A stretch of 64,000 nucleotides of DNA from the NCBI GenBank assembly GCA_963743785.1, contig CAVURD010000004.1, positions 62,001-126,000 on the forward strand, written 5' to 3'. Below the pieces are notes generated by a model. That model searched no databases. It was not told the origin of the DNA and saw only the letters and a program-made list of their open reading frames with translations. Of this stretch, positions 1 to 8,864 are shown in pieces (positions within the stretch are counted from its first letter, which is position 1; each line of letters opens with the position of its first letter). Source of the DNA: Bog-473 sp963743785. Its GTDB lineage: Bacteria > Actinomycetota > Acidimicrobiia > Acidimicrobiales > RAAP-2. A program made the translations under genes and the position numbers.

Positions 1-48
1 CACCGGCCCCTCGGTTCCCAACTCCCCCTTCAGGCCGGGGGGCCGGTG
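1..48. repeat. Inverted repeat at the window edge, possible terminator stem
   Basis: CACCGGCCCC at 1-10 is repeated as its exact complement GGGGCCGGTG at 39-48, giving a perfect 10-bp stem with a 28-nt loop. It lies upstream of the sigma-factor gene and may be the terminator of a gene outside the window. The left side is cut, so the stem could be longer. There is no U-rich tail. From 49 to 319 I see no convincing gene. Confidence 0.4.
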
Positions 49-319
49 CCCTCTCTCTGCTCCGTGGGGGTGAGGGACGCGTCGTGCCGATGCCATTCCG
101 ACTTGACGGCGGCGCGCCTCCGGCCCGGTCGGGTGCAAATGCCCGGAATCGGGGTGATGTTTGCTTCCCGTACTCCTGAGTGCTCAGCCTCCAACGGCGC
201 CTGCCCGGGGGACGCGGCTGGCCGCCCTCAGCCCACCGTCCTCCCTAGCCAGCGCACGTGCCGCACTCTCGAACCCGCTGATCAGGGCCCTGTAACCCCT
301 CCGCCTATCTTAAGGTGAG

Positions 320-913
320 ATGTCTCCTGCTCTCCGGTCCTGCCCAACGAACGTCAGCCCACGGTCCGCCCCGGGCGATGCAGATATCGCCTATCTGCGG
401 GTGGTTGACACCGAGCGATACACCGACTGGGAGTCGGTGTATCGCGACAACATCGACCGCCTCTACCGCTTGATGTACGCGCGGGTAGGCAATCGTCCCG
501 ACGCCGAAGACCTCACATCGGAGGTCTTTCGGACGGCCCTTGGACCTTTGCAACTTACGGCATCGAAGGGTGAGGTTCGGTCGTACCTGCTGGTCACGGC
601 CCAGACGGTTCTGGCTTCGCATTGGCGCCGCACCTTGGGCCTGGCGATCACCTCGATCGACCCCGAGTCCGACATCAATGCTCTCGTCGAACCATCCGGG
701 CTCAAAGATCCAACCGATGCCCCTCAGCGAGCGGCCAAGATCTTGGACGCTCTTCCGGATCGCTACCGGCGCATCCTCGAGCTCCGATTCCTCGAAGCCT
801 GCACGATCAAGGAGGCGGCCCACGAAATGGGGGTCAGCGTGAGCAACGCCAAGGTCCTCCAGCATCGCGCTCTGCGTATGGCCGCGAAGGTCGGATCGGA
901 GTTCGGACAATGA
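320..913 (+). CDS. ECF-type RNA polymerase sigma factor
   Basis: A 197-residue sigma-70 family factor of extracytoplasmic-function type, which directs RNA polymerase to a small regulon. Region 2 (about residues 38-102) contains the core helices, including RVGNRPDAEDLTSEVF. Region 4 (about 140-192) has the helix-turn-helix typical of ECF factors (ALPDRYRRILELRF then EAAHEMGVSVSNAK). ATG at 320 follows AAGG with 4 nt spacing. The stop overlaps the next start as ATGA, so it is translationally coupled to its likely anti-sigma factor. The ECF subgroup cannot be assigned by eye. Confidence 0.9.
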   Translation: MSPALRSCPTNVSPRSAPGDADIAYLRVVDTERYTDWESVYRDNIDRLYRLMYARVGNRPDAEDLTSEVFRTALGPLQLTASKGEVRSYLLVTAQTVLASHWRRTLGLAITSIDPESDINALVEPSGLKDPTDAPQRAAKILDALPDRYRRILELRFLEACTIKEAAHEMGVSVSNAKVLQHRALRMAAKVGSEFGQ

Positions 914-1560
914 CGGACCGCAAGCTTTCCGCCTTCGTTGATGCGCTGGTCGCCGGCCGTCGTCCTGGATCCTTCAAGGCCGAACCGGCCGACGCCGAGG
1001 TGGTCCGGACGGCCATCGCACTGCGCGCCGCTCGTCCTGGTGATGCCATCCCCGACGAAGCGTTCGTGTCCGACTTGCACCAAAAATTGTCTGATCAGGC
1101 GAGTTCCCCCCCGGCATCGAACGTCCGGCCGCTCAAGGTGCGCCGCGCCCGCGCCGCGCTGGTCGGCATTGCCGCCAGCGTGGCGCTGGTCGGAGGGACC
1201 GTCGTGGCCACCGACAGCTTCAATCACGCGGCGGTGACAACGGCTGTGGCGGTCCCCCGCGGGCCAGTCATTCGTACCGCATCGTTCGAGACGGACGGTG
1301 GCAGCGTGTTGGGACAGATCGTCGTCTATGACGGACATCCATCGTGGGTCTACATGAAGGTGGGCGTACCCGAGTCGAGTGGCACGATCAAGTGCAAGCT
1401 CCAGTTGAACACCGGCTCAGTCGTGGCTGCCGGCACCATCGAGCTTCACCACGGGTCAGGTGAGATGACCAAGACCATCGGGGTGGACATCAGCCGGCTT
1501 CGGGGAGCGCAACTCTTCAACTCCAGCGGCGTTGTCGTAGGTTCAGCCACCTTCGCCTGA
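910..1560 (+). CDS. Putative membrane-anchored anti-sigma factor
   Basis: 216 residues from the ATG at 910, which overlaps the sigma stop codon. An acidic and polar N-terminal region of about 75 residues is followed by one basic-flanked membrane helix (about 81-100) and an external domain of about 115 residues rich in beta-type sequence. This topology and the coupling to the ECF gene argue for an anti-sigma factor acting at the membrane. The zinc-binding HxxxCxxC motif of ZAS anti-sigma factors is absent, so any binding to the sigma factor uses a different fold. The frame is open further upstream, but that part shadows the sigma gene. Confidence 0.7.
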   Translation: MTDRKLSAFVDALVAGRRPGSFKAEPADAEVVRTAIALRAARPGDAIPDEAFVSDLHQKLSDQASSPPASNVRPLKVRRARAALVGIAASVALVGGTVVATDSFNHAAVTTAVAVPRGPVIRTASFETDGGSVLGQIVVYDGHPSWVYMKVGVPESSGTIKCKLQLNTGSVVAAGTIELHHGSGEMTKTIGVDISRLRGAQLFNSSGVVVGSATFA

Positions 1561-1595
1561 GGCTCCATACCGCGGCGACTGCGTCAGACCGCCTC

Positions 1596-1665
1596 ACGCC
1601 GCAAGACACGAGCGAGCGACTTGCGGCGTCATCACTTGCTTGGGGCTCGGGCCGTCAGACGGCCC
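1596..1665 (+). terminator. Two tandem hairpins after the sigma/anti-sigma operon
   Basis: ACGCCGCAAG (1596-1605) pairs perfectly with CTTGCGGCGT (1620-1629). A second hairpin, GGGCCGT (1649-1655), loop CAG, ACGGCCC (1659-1665), follows 19 nt later. Neither has a long T tract. Position directly after the operon supports transcription termination. Confidence 0.55.
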
Positions 1666-2593
1666 TTGATGTCGCGAAGAGGTGAGCGCACGCAAGAGCG
1701 GTGCGCTGAATTCGTCCCGCCCGCTGGCCCACTTTCACGAGGACCGTACGTCGTCTGTAACCCACTGTCGTATTACGCACTGGGAAAGACAGTTGCATCC
1801 GTTCACGTACATGGGGGCTTCCATGGCAGTTCGAAATTCATCCACTCCGCATCCTCCTCGGACCACACAATCGAAGATCGACCGTCGCGCCATCGGTGTC
1901 GCTTGCCATCTGCTGGTCGCCGGGATTTGGTTGGAGCGGCAGCTCGGAAACACGCCGAAGATCCTGACGAGCTGGGCGGTCGGTCGCAGTTCCTCAAGTC
2001 CGGCGACACCACCGTCTTGTGCCAGTTCTTTGTCGGCTCACGCGAGCCGTGAGCGAGGAAGCTACCTCCGACCCTGCTCCAACGGCCGTCAACTCTTCAT
2101 CAGATGTCCCGCTCAAGACGAGGATGACGCCCGACCGACCGATAGTCACACAAGACAGTGGAAGGAAGTAATGGAATGAACAGAAGCAGCGCATTCGGAT
2201 TTGGATCCGGCAGAGTCACCGACTTGGTTCATGGGCGGCCAACGCCCACGTATGGGCGAGGTCGGGTCTGTGCCGCGTCGGGTTGTGGCACTCAGCTATC
2301 TCTTTACAACCCCAAGTGCCGATGCTCGATCCACCATCACACTCTGTAAGGATTCGAGCCACCCGACTGTCGCCTCGACGCCGCAGACCGCTTGGACCTT
2401 GGCCCCAGGAGTCGTTTCGGCACCCACACCAACGGCGAGATCGAAACAGCTAGATTTCGTGGCGGGGAATCTCTCGGCCGAGTTTCGGCGTATTCCCTAT
2501 GCGCCGGCAAGCCGTCTGGACGGAATCGAAATTGAATGACATGAACGTACAAGGAAATGCCTTGGCGACCGCCGGTTCCACTTGAGCCTGCTT
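1666..2593. other. Gene-poor stretch without a recognisable gene
   Basis: Several open frames of 60-165 codons exist here on both strands (for example 1682-2179 and 2201-2539 on +). Their predicted proteins are low-complexity, rich in Ser, Arg, Pro and Thr, and match no family I know. Base composition is less GC-biased than the flanking genes. I see no tRNA cloverleaf or insertion-sequence ends. It may hold decayed sequence, a regulatory RNA or nothing. Confidence 0.5.
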
Positions 2594-3059
2594 ATGCCGC
2601 AACAACCGGTGATCAAATACCAGCGGTCCTATCAATTCGGTCTGACTCCTCCTGAGTTGTGGGACGTACTGGATCAGGTCGACCAGTTCGAACGCTGGTG
2701 GCCGTGGCTGCAGGAATTCCGCCTCGAAGGTGAGCCTCTGGGCGCCGGGTCCGTGTTGCACGCGGTGGTGGCCCCGCCCCTTCCCTACCGGATGCGCCTA
2801 GCAGGTCGAACTCACCCGCTGGGATCCACCCGTCGCCATTGACGCCGTCATCCACGGTGACATCGAAGGCGAGGCGCGCCTCAGGGTGGAGCCCATCAGT
2901 ACTGGATCGCGGGTCGAGGTGGCCTGGACGCTCGAGATGATGCAGCGCCCGATGCGGCTGGCCAGCCGCTTCGCTCACCCCCTCTTTCAGTGGGGCCATG
3001 ACCGGGTCGTCGAGGTGACCGTCTCCGGGTTCCGCCGACGTCTCGAGCCTGCCCCCTAA
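2594..3059 (+). CDS. SRPBCC (START-like) family protein, frameshifted
   Basis: A small helix-grip protein with the N-terminal pattern of polyketide-cyclase/START-like proteins: a conserved Tyr-Gln-Phe strand, then PPELWDVLDQVDQFERWWPWL. The frame breaks at about 2801, where CCTAGCAGG carries one base too many. Beyond it the +1 frame continues with VELTRWDPPVAIDAVIHGDIEG to TAA at 3057. Joined, it gives about 155 residues, the normal length. ATG at 2594 is preferred over TTG at 2582. Function is probably lipid or hydrophobic-ligand binding. A sequencing indel or a true pseudogene are both possible. It converges on the next gene, with stop codons overlapping. Confidence 0.75.
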
Positions 3060-3898
3060 CTGAGACGGGCAATCGCCACCGATGCGGCAACCAACACGAC
3101 GCCCCACGACAAGGCACCGAGCGCACGTTCGAGAGGGCCGAGCAGCAACTCCTGGTCAATGGGCACCCACTTTCCACTCCCCACGGTGATGCGGCCCTCG
3201 ATCCCGGTCGCCTGACGGCGGATGAACCGTGCCGGGGTGCTCAGTCGGCGCTGCGCCAATGACAACGCACAGGCCGCGACCGCGGCAATCACGGGGCTCA
3301 GCGCCAGACGACCAGTCTGGGCCACATAGCCAACGAGCACCGGGAACGACCCCCAGGCAATGGCGAACCCAAGGTCGGTATGGACCAGTCCACCGAACAA
3401 CTCCAGGTTGTAGGCGACGACCAACAGGGGGCCGAGCACCAGGAACGGAACCAGTGCCCATCCGACGCGCGACAATCCGGCGATGCCCAAGGCGACCGCC
3501 CCGGCCAAGCCGGCGGCGGTCAACGCAATAAGCGCCGCGGTGGGAATGTGGGTGCCCAAGGGGCGCCCGTGCAACTCGTCCAGGGCATGGGCCGCAAACC
3601 CCACGGCGAACAGGAACGCCAACAATGTGGCCACCAGTCGGGAGAGCTGGACGTGAGGAGCCAGAGAGGCGCCAATCACCACATAGGCCAGGTGCCATGC
3701 GGTATAGGGGGGGTGAAGCAGAGTCCACCAGTCCCTCCATCCGCCGGGGCGAGCGGCATAGAAGGCCGGCCGCGGCTCGGTGCCGGTCTCGACCTGCGGT
3801 GCCAATGACGGCGAATCCCCAGACTCAGCGCCCCGGTCGTCAGAGTCCGGCTGATCATCCACTGCTGCGGGTTCCCCACATGACCAGACCGCCACCAA
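3056..3898 (-). CDS. UbiA-like integral membrane protein
   Basis: About 280 residues with a hydrophilic N-terminal stretch of about 55 residues and then some eight hydrophobic segments. HALDELHGRPLGTHIP (about residues 105-120) sits where UbiA prenyltransferases carry their first Asp-rich site, although the canonical NDxxD motif is not evident. It overlaps the end of the upstream methyltransferase gene, so the two are probably co-transcribed, which suggests quinone or isoprenoid-lipid modification. Start is ambiguous (TTG at 3898 or GTG three bases on). It could be a catalytically divergent member. Confidence 0.6.
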   Translation of the reverse strand: MVAVWSCGEPAAVDDQPDSDDRGAESGDSPSLAPQVETGTEPRPAFYAARPGGWRDWWTLLHPPYTAWHLAYVVIGASLAPHVQLSRLVATLLAFLFAVGFAAHALDELHGRPLGTHIPTAALIALTAAGLAGAVALGIAGLSRVGWALVPFLVLGPLLVVAYNLELFGGLVHTDLGFAIAWGSFPVLVGYVAQTGRLALSPVIAAVAACALSLAQRRLSTPARFIRRQATGIEGRITVGSGKWVPIDQELLLGPLERALGALSWGVVLVAASVAIARLS

Positions 3899-4571
3899 GG
3901 CTCATGACGCGCACACCGATGTTCTCGAATCCGGCTCTGTGCCAGGCCTCCACGGTCCATGCGACCGGATACTTCCGGTAGTGCTCGGAGATGTTGGGGC
4001 CGAGGAATCGGCCCACGTTGAACCACTCCCTCCCCCCGGTGAGCCAGCCGCCTGCGGGCAGGATGACACGGGTGTACAGACGCCACCAAAATTGCCAGAA
4101 ACGGCTCGGCGGGGCGAGGAACTCGAGGCTGGCCACGGCTCCGCCGGGCTTCACCACCCGCGCCAGCTCGCAGAGCGTGGTCTGGGGATCATCGACGTAA
4201 CGCAGCAGGTACGTAAAGGTCAGCGCGTCGAATGAGCCGTCGGGGAAGGGCAGCTGCTCGGCCCGGCCGGCAACGAGTTGGATTCGACTGACCATGGCGG
4301 CATCGGCGACGTTGCGGTGGCCCTGAGCCAGCATCGCTTGCGTCAGATCCACACCGACCACATCGGCTGACGTTCGCGATGCCAGCTGCAATGCGACCCC
4401 GGCCGTGCCTGAGGCTACGTCGAGCACCTTGCCGGGTGAGGAGGGCACGATCCGGTCGATCATGGCCCGTCGCCATCGCCCGTTTTGACCCATGGAGAGG
4501 ACCTCAGCCAGCCGGTCGTAGCGCTGCGGGAGAGACGTGAACAAATGTTCGCGCAAATTCGTTCCGATCAC
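3855..4571 (-). CDS. UbiE/MenG-type SAM-dependent methyltransferase
   Basis: 238 residues with the full class I methyltransferase core. The SAM-binding glycine motif DVASGTAG is at residues 51-58, an acidic motif II VVGVDLTQAML follows, and the UbiE-like post-core ARVVKPGGAVASLEF is present. The late region with YRKYPVAWTVEAWHRAGFENI fits the ubiquinone/menaquinone methyltransferase family, which methylates demethylmenaquinone at the membrane surface. GTG start at 4571. It diverges from the flavoprotein gene at 4652 across an 80-bp intergenic region that must hold both promoters. The exact substrate is inferred. Confidence 0.8.
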   Translation of the reverse strand: MIGTNLREHLFTSLPQRYDRLAEVLSMGQNGRWRRAMIDRIVPSSPGKVLDVASGTAGVALQLASRTSADVVGVDLTQAMLAQGHRNVADAAMVSRIQLVAGRAEQLPFPDGSFDALTFTYLLRYVDDPQTTLCELARVVKPGGAVASLEFLAPPSRFWQFWWRLYTRVILPAGGWLTGGREWFNVGRFLGPNISEHYRKYPVAWTVEAWHRAGFENIGVRVMSLGGGLVMWGTRSSG

Positions 4572-4651
4572 CGGAAATGGTCGTCAACGGGTCTCCTACT
4601 CTCGGGATGAAAAGATCTCATTGTAAGTCCGGACACCGAGAGAGGAGCAGG

Positions 4652-5950
4652 GTGGGAGCGACGCGCTTTGACGTCCTGGTGATCGGGAGTGGTCCGGCGG
4701 GCAGCATTGCTGCTCTCGTGCTGGCGCGAAGCGGGGCTCGGGTGGCCCTGGTCGACAAGGCGACGTTCCCTCGAGACAAGGCCTGTGGCGACCTGGTCGG
4801 CCCCCGCGGTCTTCAGGTGCTGGCCGAGCTCGGGCTCCCACTGCCGTCCGGTGCCGAGGTCGGCGATATGTGGGTCGTCGGTCCGACCGGTCGAAAGGTG
4901 CGGCTGCCCAGCGCGGAAGGACTGACGTACCCGGGGCACGGCACGTCAGTGGCCAGGACGGTCTTCGACGCCGAGCTCCATCAGGCCGCGATTGAGGCGG
5001 GAGCCACACCCGTCTTCGGACGGGCAGACGAGCCCTTGGAAGAAGCCGGAGAAATCGAAGGATTCCGGTTGAGCACTGGAGAAGAACTGCGCGCCGACTT
5101 CGTGATTGGAGCCGACGGGGCCACCAGTCGTGTTGCTTCGGCCGCCGGCCTGGTCGATACCGACAAGGTCCTCTGGGGGTTCGCCGTTCGGACGTACCTG
5201 CCGCGGCCAGTGGATCTCCCCTCCATCGTCTTGTGGGAGCCAACGCCATGGCACGCTTTTCCCGGCTACGGGTGGGTCTTCCCCGGGGCGGAAGACGGAG
5301 CGAACATTGGCCTCGGTCTGGGGACGCAGTCTGATCGTAAGGCAGGGGCGGGAGCGTTGAGGGCGCTCCCGAATTTCCTCGAGTACCTACAGGTGCGCGG
5401 TCTCCTCACCGATTCGCAGGCCTCGACCCCGGCGCGTCGCCTCGGTGGTTGGCTGAAGATGGGAATGGTCGGCACGAATCCGGCGCGGGGCCGAGTGCTG
5501 CTCGTCGGCGACGCCGCCGGCCTCGTCAACCCGCTTCAAGGTGAGGGTATCGCCCAAGCCATGGGCAGTGCACGCTCAGCCGCTGAGGCTGTGCTGGGCG
5601 AACCCGGGCATGCGGCCGAGCGGTACCGAGCCACCCTCGCCGACGCGCACCTTCCCTATCATCGCATCACCGCCGCCGCCCAGGCTGCGCTAGTGGGTCG
5701 GCCCCGAGCTGTCGCGGTCGTAGCCCGCTTGCTCACCGCCGTCGCGGGCGGCGACGCGCCAGCCGGAGGATGGGCCATCTTTTGGAACGAGTTGCTGGAT
5801 GGTGCTCCGCTCAGCCGCCGCCGCTCGATCGCAAGTGCCATCACTCGGCTGAGTGGGACGATGACCTCGCGTACCGCCACGTCCCGCTGGTTCGCTGACA
5901 CGCTGCCGCCACCAGCTTCCGGCTCCCTGGGGCCTTCTCATCGTCGGTGA
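4652..5950 (+). CDS. Geranylgeranyl reductase family flavoprotein
   Basis: About 432 residues of a FAD-dependent reductase that saturates isoprenoid double bonds. The Rossmann motif GSGPAG is at residues 12-17, the family motif FPRDKACGDLVGPRG follows at about 35-50, and the second FAD motif GDAAGLVNPLQGEGI lies in the C-terminal half. I chose GTG at 4652 because GAGAGAGGAG lies just upstream and the FAD motif then begins at the normal position, although the frame is open from 4577. In actinobacteria such proteins reduce the menaquinone side chain (MenJ) or archaeal-like lipids. The adjacent UbiE-like and UbiA-like genes favour menaquinone. Confidence 0.85.
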   Translation: MGATRFDVLVIGSGPAGSIAALVLARSGARVALVDKATFPRDKACGDLVGPRGLQVLAELGLPLPSGAEVGDMWVVGPTGRKVRLPSAEGLTYPGHGTSVARTVFDAELHQAAIEAGATPVFGRADEPLEEAGEIEGFRLSTGEELRADFVIGADGATSRVASAAGLVDTDKVLWGFAVRTYLPRPVDLPSIVLWEPTPWHAFPGYGWVFPGAEDGANIGLGLGTQSDRKAGAGALRALPNFLEYLQVRGLLTDSQASTPARRLGGWLKMGMVGTNPARGRVLLVGDAAGLVNPLQGEGIAQAMGSARSAAEAVLGEPGHAAERYRATLADAHLPYHRITAAAQAALVGRPRAVAVVARLLTAVAGGDAPAGGWAIFWNELLDGAPLSRRRSIASAITRLSGTMTSRTATSRWFADTLPPPASGSLGPSHRR

Positions 5951-5984
5951 GAGACCGGCACACCCCGCGATGCATCTGGTACTT

Positions 5985-6012
5985 GTCAACTCTTTCCCGA
6001 TGAATTGTTGAC
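5985..6012. repeat. Short inverted repeat upstream of the DUF2332 gene
   Basis: GTCAAC (5985-5990) and GTTGAC (6007-6012) are exact complements separated by 16 nt in the intergenic space 5951-6154. It could be an operator half-site pair, but 6-bp arms occur by chance. Confidence 0.2.
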
Positions 6013-6154
6013 TCCCGTCCGGCTTGGGCTGCACCACCAGCCCGCGATGCCCTTGGCGGAGACGATTCAGGACAGGGCTACCGGCTCAGAAGACGGGACA
6101 TCTACCGTTGATCGCCGGGCGTCCCGGCCTCGACGGATGTGTGAGTATCTTGCC

Positions 6155-7216
6155 ATGTCCGCACCGACGAGGGACTTTGTCCATATGTGGGAATGGTTTG
6201 CTCTCCATTGCCACAACTATTCGCCGCTCTATGAACGCCTCTCCATCGCGGTGGCCGGCGACCCCGAACTCCTCAGCTGGGTGCAGTCCGCCCCGCCTTC
6301 GGCTCACCTGCCTCCGGCCCTGCTGGCGGCGGTCCATTACCTGCTACTCGACGATCCGGACGATCCCCTGGCTGCCATCTACTCGGGGCGTTCGGCTGCG
6401 GATCCGGCACCGCTGTTTCTCCAGCTCTGTCGGGACCGCCAGGAAGAAGTGATGGCGCTGCTGTCCACTCGTCATATACAAACGAATGACTGCGGCCGCA
6501 GCGCATTGATCGGTCCGGGCCTCACCTGGTTGGCCTCCCAGCTCAGTGAACCGATGGCGTTGACGGATGTGGGAGCAAGCGCCGGACTGAACCTCTTGTG
6601 CGATCGCTACCGGATTGACTACGGCCCGGCAGGGGCGACCGGCCCGTCAGACTCCTCCGTCCAGATCACCTGCCGAGTGGCCGGTGGCAACCCGCCGATT
6701 GCTCCGGCTCTTCCCCCTCTCCGGTCCCGCATCGGGATCGACCGCTCTCCCATCGACCTCGGCGATCCGGAGGATGCTCGTTGGCTGTTGGCCTGTGTAT
6801 GGCCCGACACGGGCCGGCTCGAACGCACCGCCGCGTCCATACACCTGGCCCAACAGGATCCCCCACAGGTGATCGCCGGGGACGCCAACGACGCCCTCCC
6901 GCGTGTTCTCGGTGACCTACCGATGGGCGTCGCCGCCGTCATCGTGACGACGTGGGCGTTCGCCTATTTCAGTCTCGAAGATCGGCAGCGCTTCATCGAA
7001 CTGTTGGAGGCAGAATCTCGGACGCGGACCATCGCGTGGCTGAGCGCCGAAGGCGTGGGGACGGTGGCCGCGTTTGCCGACCAGCCCGTGCCCGACCGTG
7101 ACGCCGGGGCCGATCTTCTCGGTGCGGCGGTCTTCGAAGGCGGTGCGGCCCGATGGGAGTTGCTCGGCATTGTGCACGAGCACGGCGGGTGGATCGACTG
7201 GCGAGGTCCAGCGTGA
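6155..7216 (+). CDS. DUF2332 domain protein
   Basis: 353 residues from ATG 6155. The sequence is typical of DUF2332: an N-terminal helical part (YSPLYERLSIAVAGDPELL), the motif GRSALIGPGLTWLA, then LTDVGASAGLNLLCDRY. That last glycine-rich segment resembles a methyltransferase SAM-binding loop, and TTWAFAYFSLEDRQRF follows later. No biochemical function is established for the family. The frame is open from 6005, but the upstream part has no family match. No clear Shine-Dalgarno sequence precedes the chosen ATG. It is followed after 27 nt by the luciferase-like gene and may be co-transcribed. Confidence 0.85.
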   Translation: MSAPTRDFVHMWEWFALHCHNYSPLYERLSIAVAGDPELLSWVQSAPPSAHLPPALLAAVHYLLLDDPDDPLAAIYSGRSAADPAPLFLQLCRDRQEEVMALLSTRHIQTNDCGRSALIGPGLTWLASQLSEPMALTDVGASAGLNLLCDRYRIDYGPAGATGPSDSSVQITCRVAGGNPPIAPALPPLRSRIGIDRSPIDLGDPEDARWLLACVWPDTGRLERTAASIHLAQQDPPQVIAGDANDALPRVLGDLPMGVAAVIVTTWAFAYFSLEDRQRFIELLEAESRTRTIAWLSAEGVGTVAAFADQPVPDRDAGADLLGAAVFEGGAARWELLGIVHEHGGWIDWRGPA

Positions 7217-7243
7217 GAGGAGGACAGCCGGTAGCTTGACGCG

Positions 7244-8131
7244 GTGCGCATCGGTCTTGTCATACTCCCAACCGACCGCTGGAAGGACGCACGCCGACAG
7301 TGGGAGTGGGCCGATGGCGTCGGCTTCGCAACCGCCTGGACCTACGACCACATCCGTTGGGGCGGGATGCCGGACGGCCCATGGCTGGCGGCGGTCCCCG
7401 TTCTGGCCGCGGCAGCGGCGGTCACCAAGCGGATCCGACTGGGCACCTTGGTGGCCACGCCAAATTTTCGGCATCCGGTGGTGTTGGCCCGAGACGTCAT
7501 CGCGCTCGATGACCTGAGCGATGGCCGCTTCGACTTGGGCGTCGGCCCCGGCACTGAGGGACCGGACGCTCAGGCCCTGGGGCAGGACCCTTGGTCGTTG
7601 GCCGAGAGGATGGAGCGCTTCGGCGAATTCGTCCAGACGCTGCGACAAGTGCTCGACGGTGACGCCGCCGCCCGCACGACCATTTCTGGTCGGCACTATG
7701 CGGCGACCAACGCCCCAAGTACGCCGGGAACCGTGCAGGCCCCATTTCCGCTGACGATTGCCGCAGGCGGTCCACGCGGACTCAGCCTGGCCGCCTCCTC
7801 TGGTCAGCAGTGGGTCACCATCGGGCCGGGCTCGGGTGAACCGCGGACACCCGCCGACATCGTCGATGCCGTCCGCAGGCAACGCGCGCAACTCGATCAG
7901 GCGTGCGCCAAGGTGGACCGGGATCCGGACAACCTGGGCAAGGTGGTGCTGTGGACGCCCACCGATCCCGTCATCTCGTCACTCGACCAATTCGAAGCGC
8001 TGGCCGCTCCCTACGCGGAGATGGGAATCGACCAGTTGGTGCTGCACCACCCGGCGCAGACCGGTCCGTACGGCGGGTCCGTCCCCATCTTTGAACAGAT
8101 TGCGCAACGGTCTGCCGCAACCGGCTATTGA
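7244..8131 (+). CDS. LLM-class flavin-dependent oxidoreductase
   Basis: 295 residues of the luciferase-like monooxygenase fold, an F420- or FMN-dependent TIM barrel. Visible hallmarks are the N-terminal strand MRIGLVI, TAWTYDHIRWGG, the TKRIRLGTLVATPNFRHPV segment and DDLSDGRFDLGVGPG, which all occur in the family in this order. Starts at GTG 7244. The substrate cannot be predicted. In actinobacteria many of these use coenzyme F420. Confidence 0.85.
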   Translation: MRIGLVILPTDRWKDARRQWEWADGVGFATAWTYDHIRWGGMPDGPWLAAVPVLAAAAAVTKRIRLGTLVATPNFRHPVVLARDVIALDDLSDGRFDLGVGPGTEGPDAQALGQDPWSLAERMERFGEFVQTLRQVLDGDAAARTTISGRHYAATNAPSTPGTVQAPFPLTIAAGGPRGLSLAASSGQQWVTIGPGSGEPRTPADIVDAVRRQRAQLDQACAKVDRDPDNLGKVVLWTPTDPVISSLDQFEALAAPYAEMGIDQLVLHHPAQTGPYGGSVPIFEQIAQRSAATGY

Positions 8132-8147
8132 GCCGGCCTTGGGACAC

Positions 8148-8654
8148 TCAGCGTTGTTGGAGAATTCCCCGGACGTACGCCGCCTGACCCGCGTGCTGCA
8201 GGTCGTCGGCGATCACGCTCACCAGACGCACCCTCACGGTCACGGGAGGATCCCACGAGCGATCCACCACTCGAGAGAGGTCCTCGTCGGCCAGGGTGCG
8301 CACGAACTGCAGCGTCTTGTCGTGGACGTCCTCGAAGTAGCCGAGGAGCGAGAGGGCGTCAGCCGTGACCATCGCCACATGCTCGGGGCCGTGCCCATAT
8401 CCGGTATCTGAAACGTCGAGCGACAGGGCGAACCGCTCGGCCCAGCCGTTCGCGGTCCACACCTGTTCGCGGCCGTCGAGCCCGGCGACGTGATCATCCT
8501 GGATCCGGGTCAAGTGCCACACCAACCAGGCGATGGAGTTCGAGTTGTCCTCGGGGCGAAACGCCAGCTCGTCACGCGAGAGCCCGTTCACGGCAGGGTG
8601 CACGGCATCGCGGATCCGCTCGAAGGCATCGACCAGGAGTTCCGTGCTCGTCAT
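8148..8654 (-). CDS. DinB family / DUF664 protein
   Basis: 168 residues forming a predicted four-helix bundle. NSIAWLVWHLTRIQDDHVAG carries two histidines and DDLQHAGQAAYVRGIL the third, matching the metal triad of DinB-like thiol transferases that use mycothiol or bacillithiol. I chose ATG 8654 because GGAGG lies 9 nt upstream; the frame is open to an ATG at 8690. The 174-nt stretch 8691-8864 on its right has no gene I recognise. Its role is probably thiol-dependent detoxification or transfer, by family only. Confidence 0.75.
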   Translation of the reverse strand: MTSTELLVDAFERIRDAVHPAVNGLSRDELAFRPEDNSNSIAWLVWHLTRIQDDHVAGLDGREQVWTANGWAERFALSLDVSDTGYGHGPEHVAMVTADALSLLGYFEDVHDKTLQFVRTLADEDLSRVVDRSWDPPVTVRVRLVSVIADDLQHAGQAAYVRGILQQR

Positions 8655-8864
8655 TGATTCCATCCTCCGTGCGGGCTCGACCTCACTCATTCAGCCGATT
8701 GGGCGAGTGCAGCGAACCAGCGGATGATAGCGAACTGTGGCGGATCTTCTGCACTCCAGTGGCGGTCTCCACCAAGCACTCGGCGCCAGCGAACAAGATC
8801 CCGAGTTGGTCGACGACCTGGACCTGGGTTGCACGTGATACGAGCGGGACCCGGTATCCCACCG

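Noticed and set aside
622..909. Upstream extension of the anti-sigma frame inside the sigma gene
   Set aside because: It only shadows the sigma factor. The ATGA overlap at 910 explains the true start.
8683..8864. Open frame on minus extending past the AlkZ-like gene
   Set aside because: It reads a hydrophobic stretch but matches nothing, and most of the frame is a shadow of the AlkZ-like gene.
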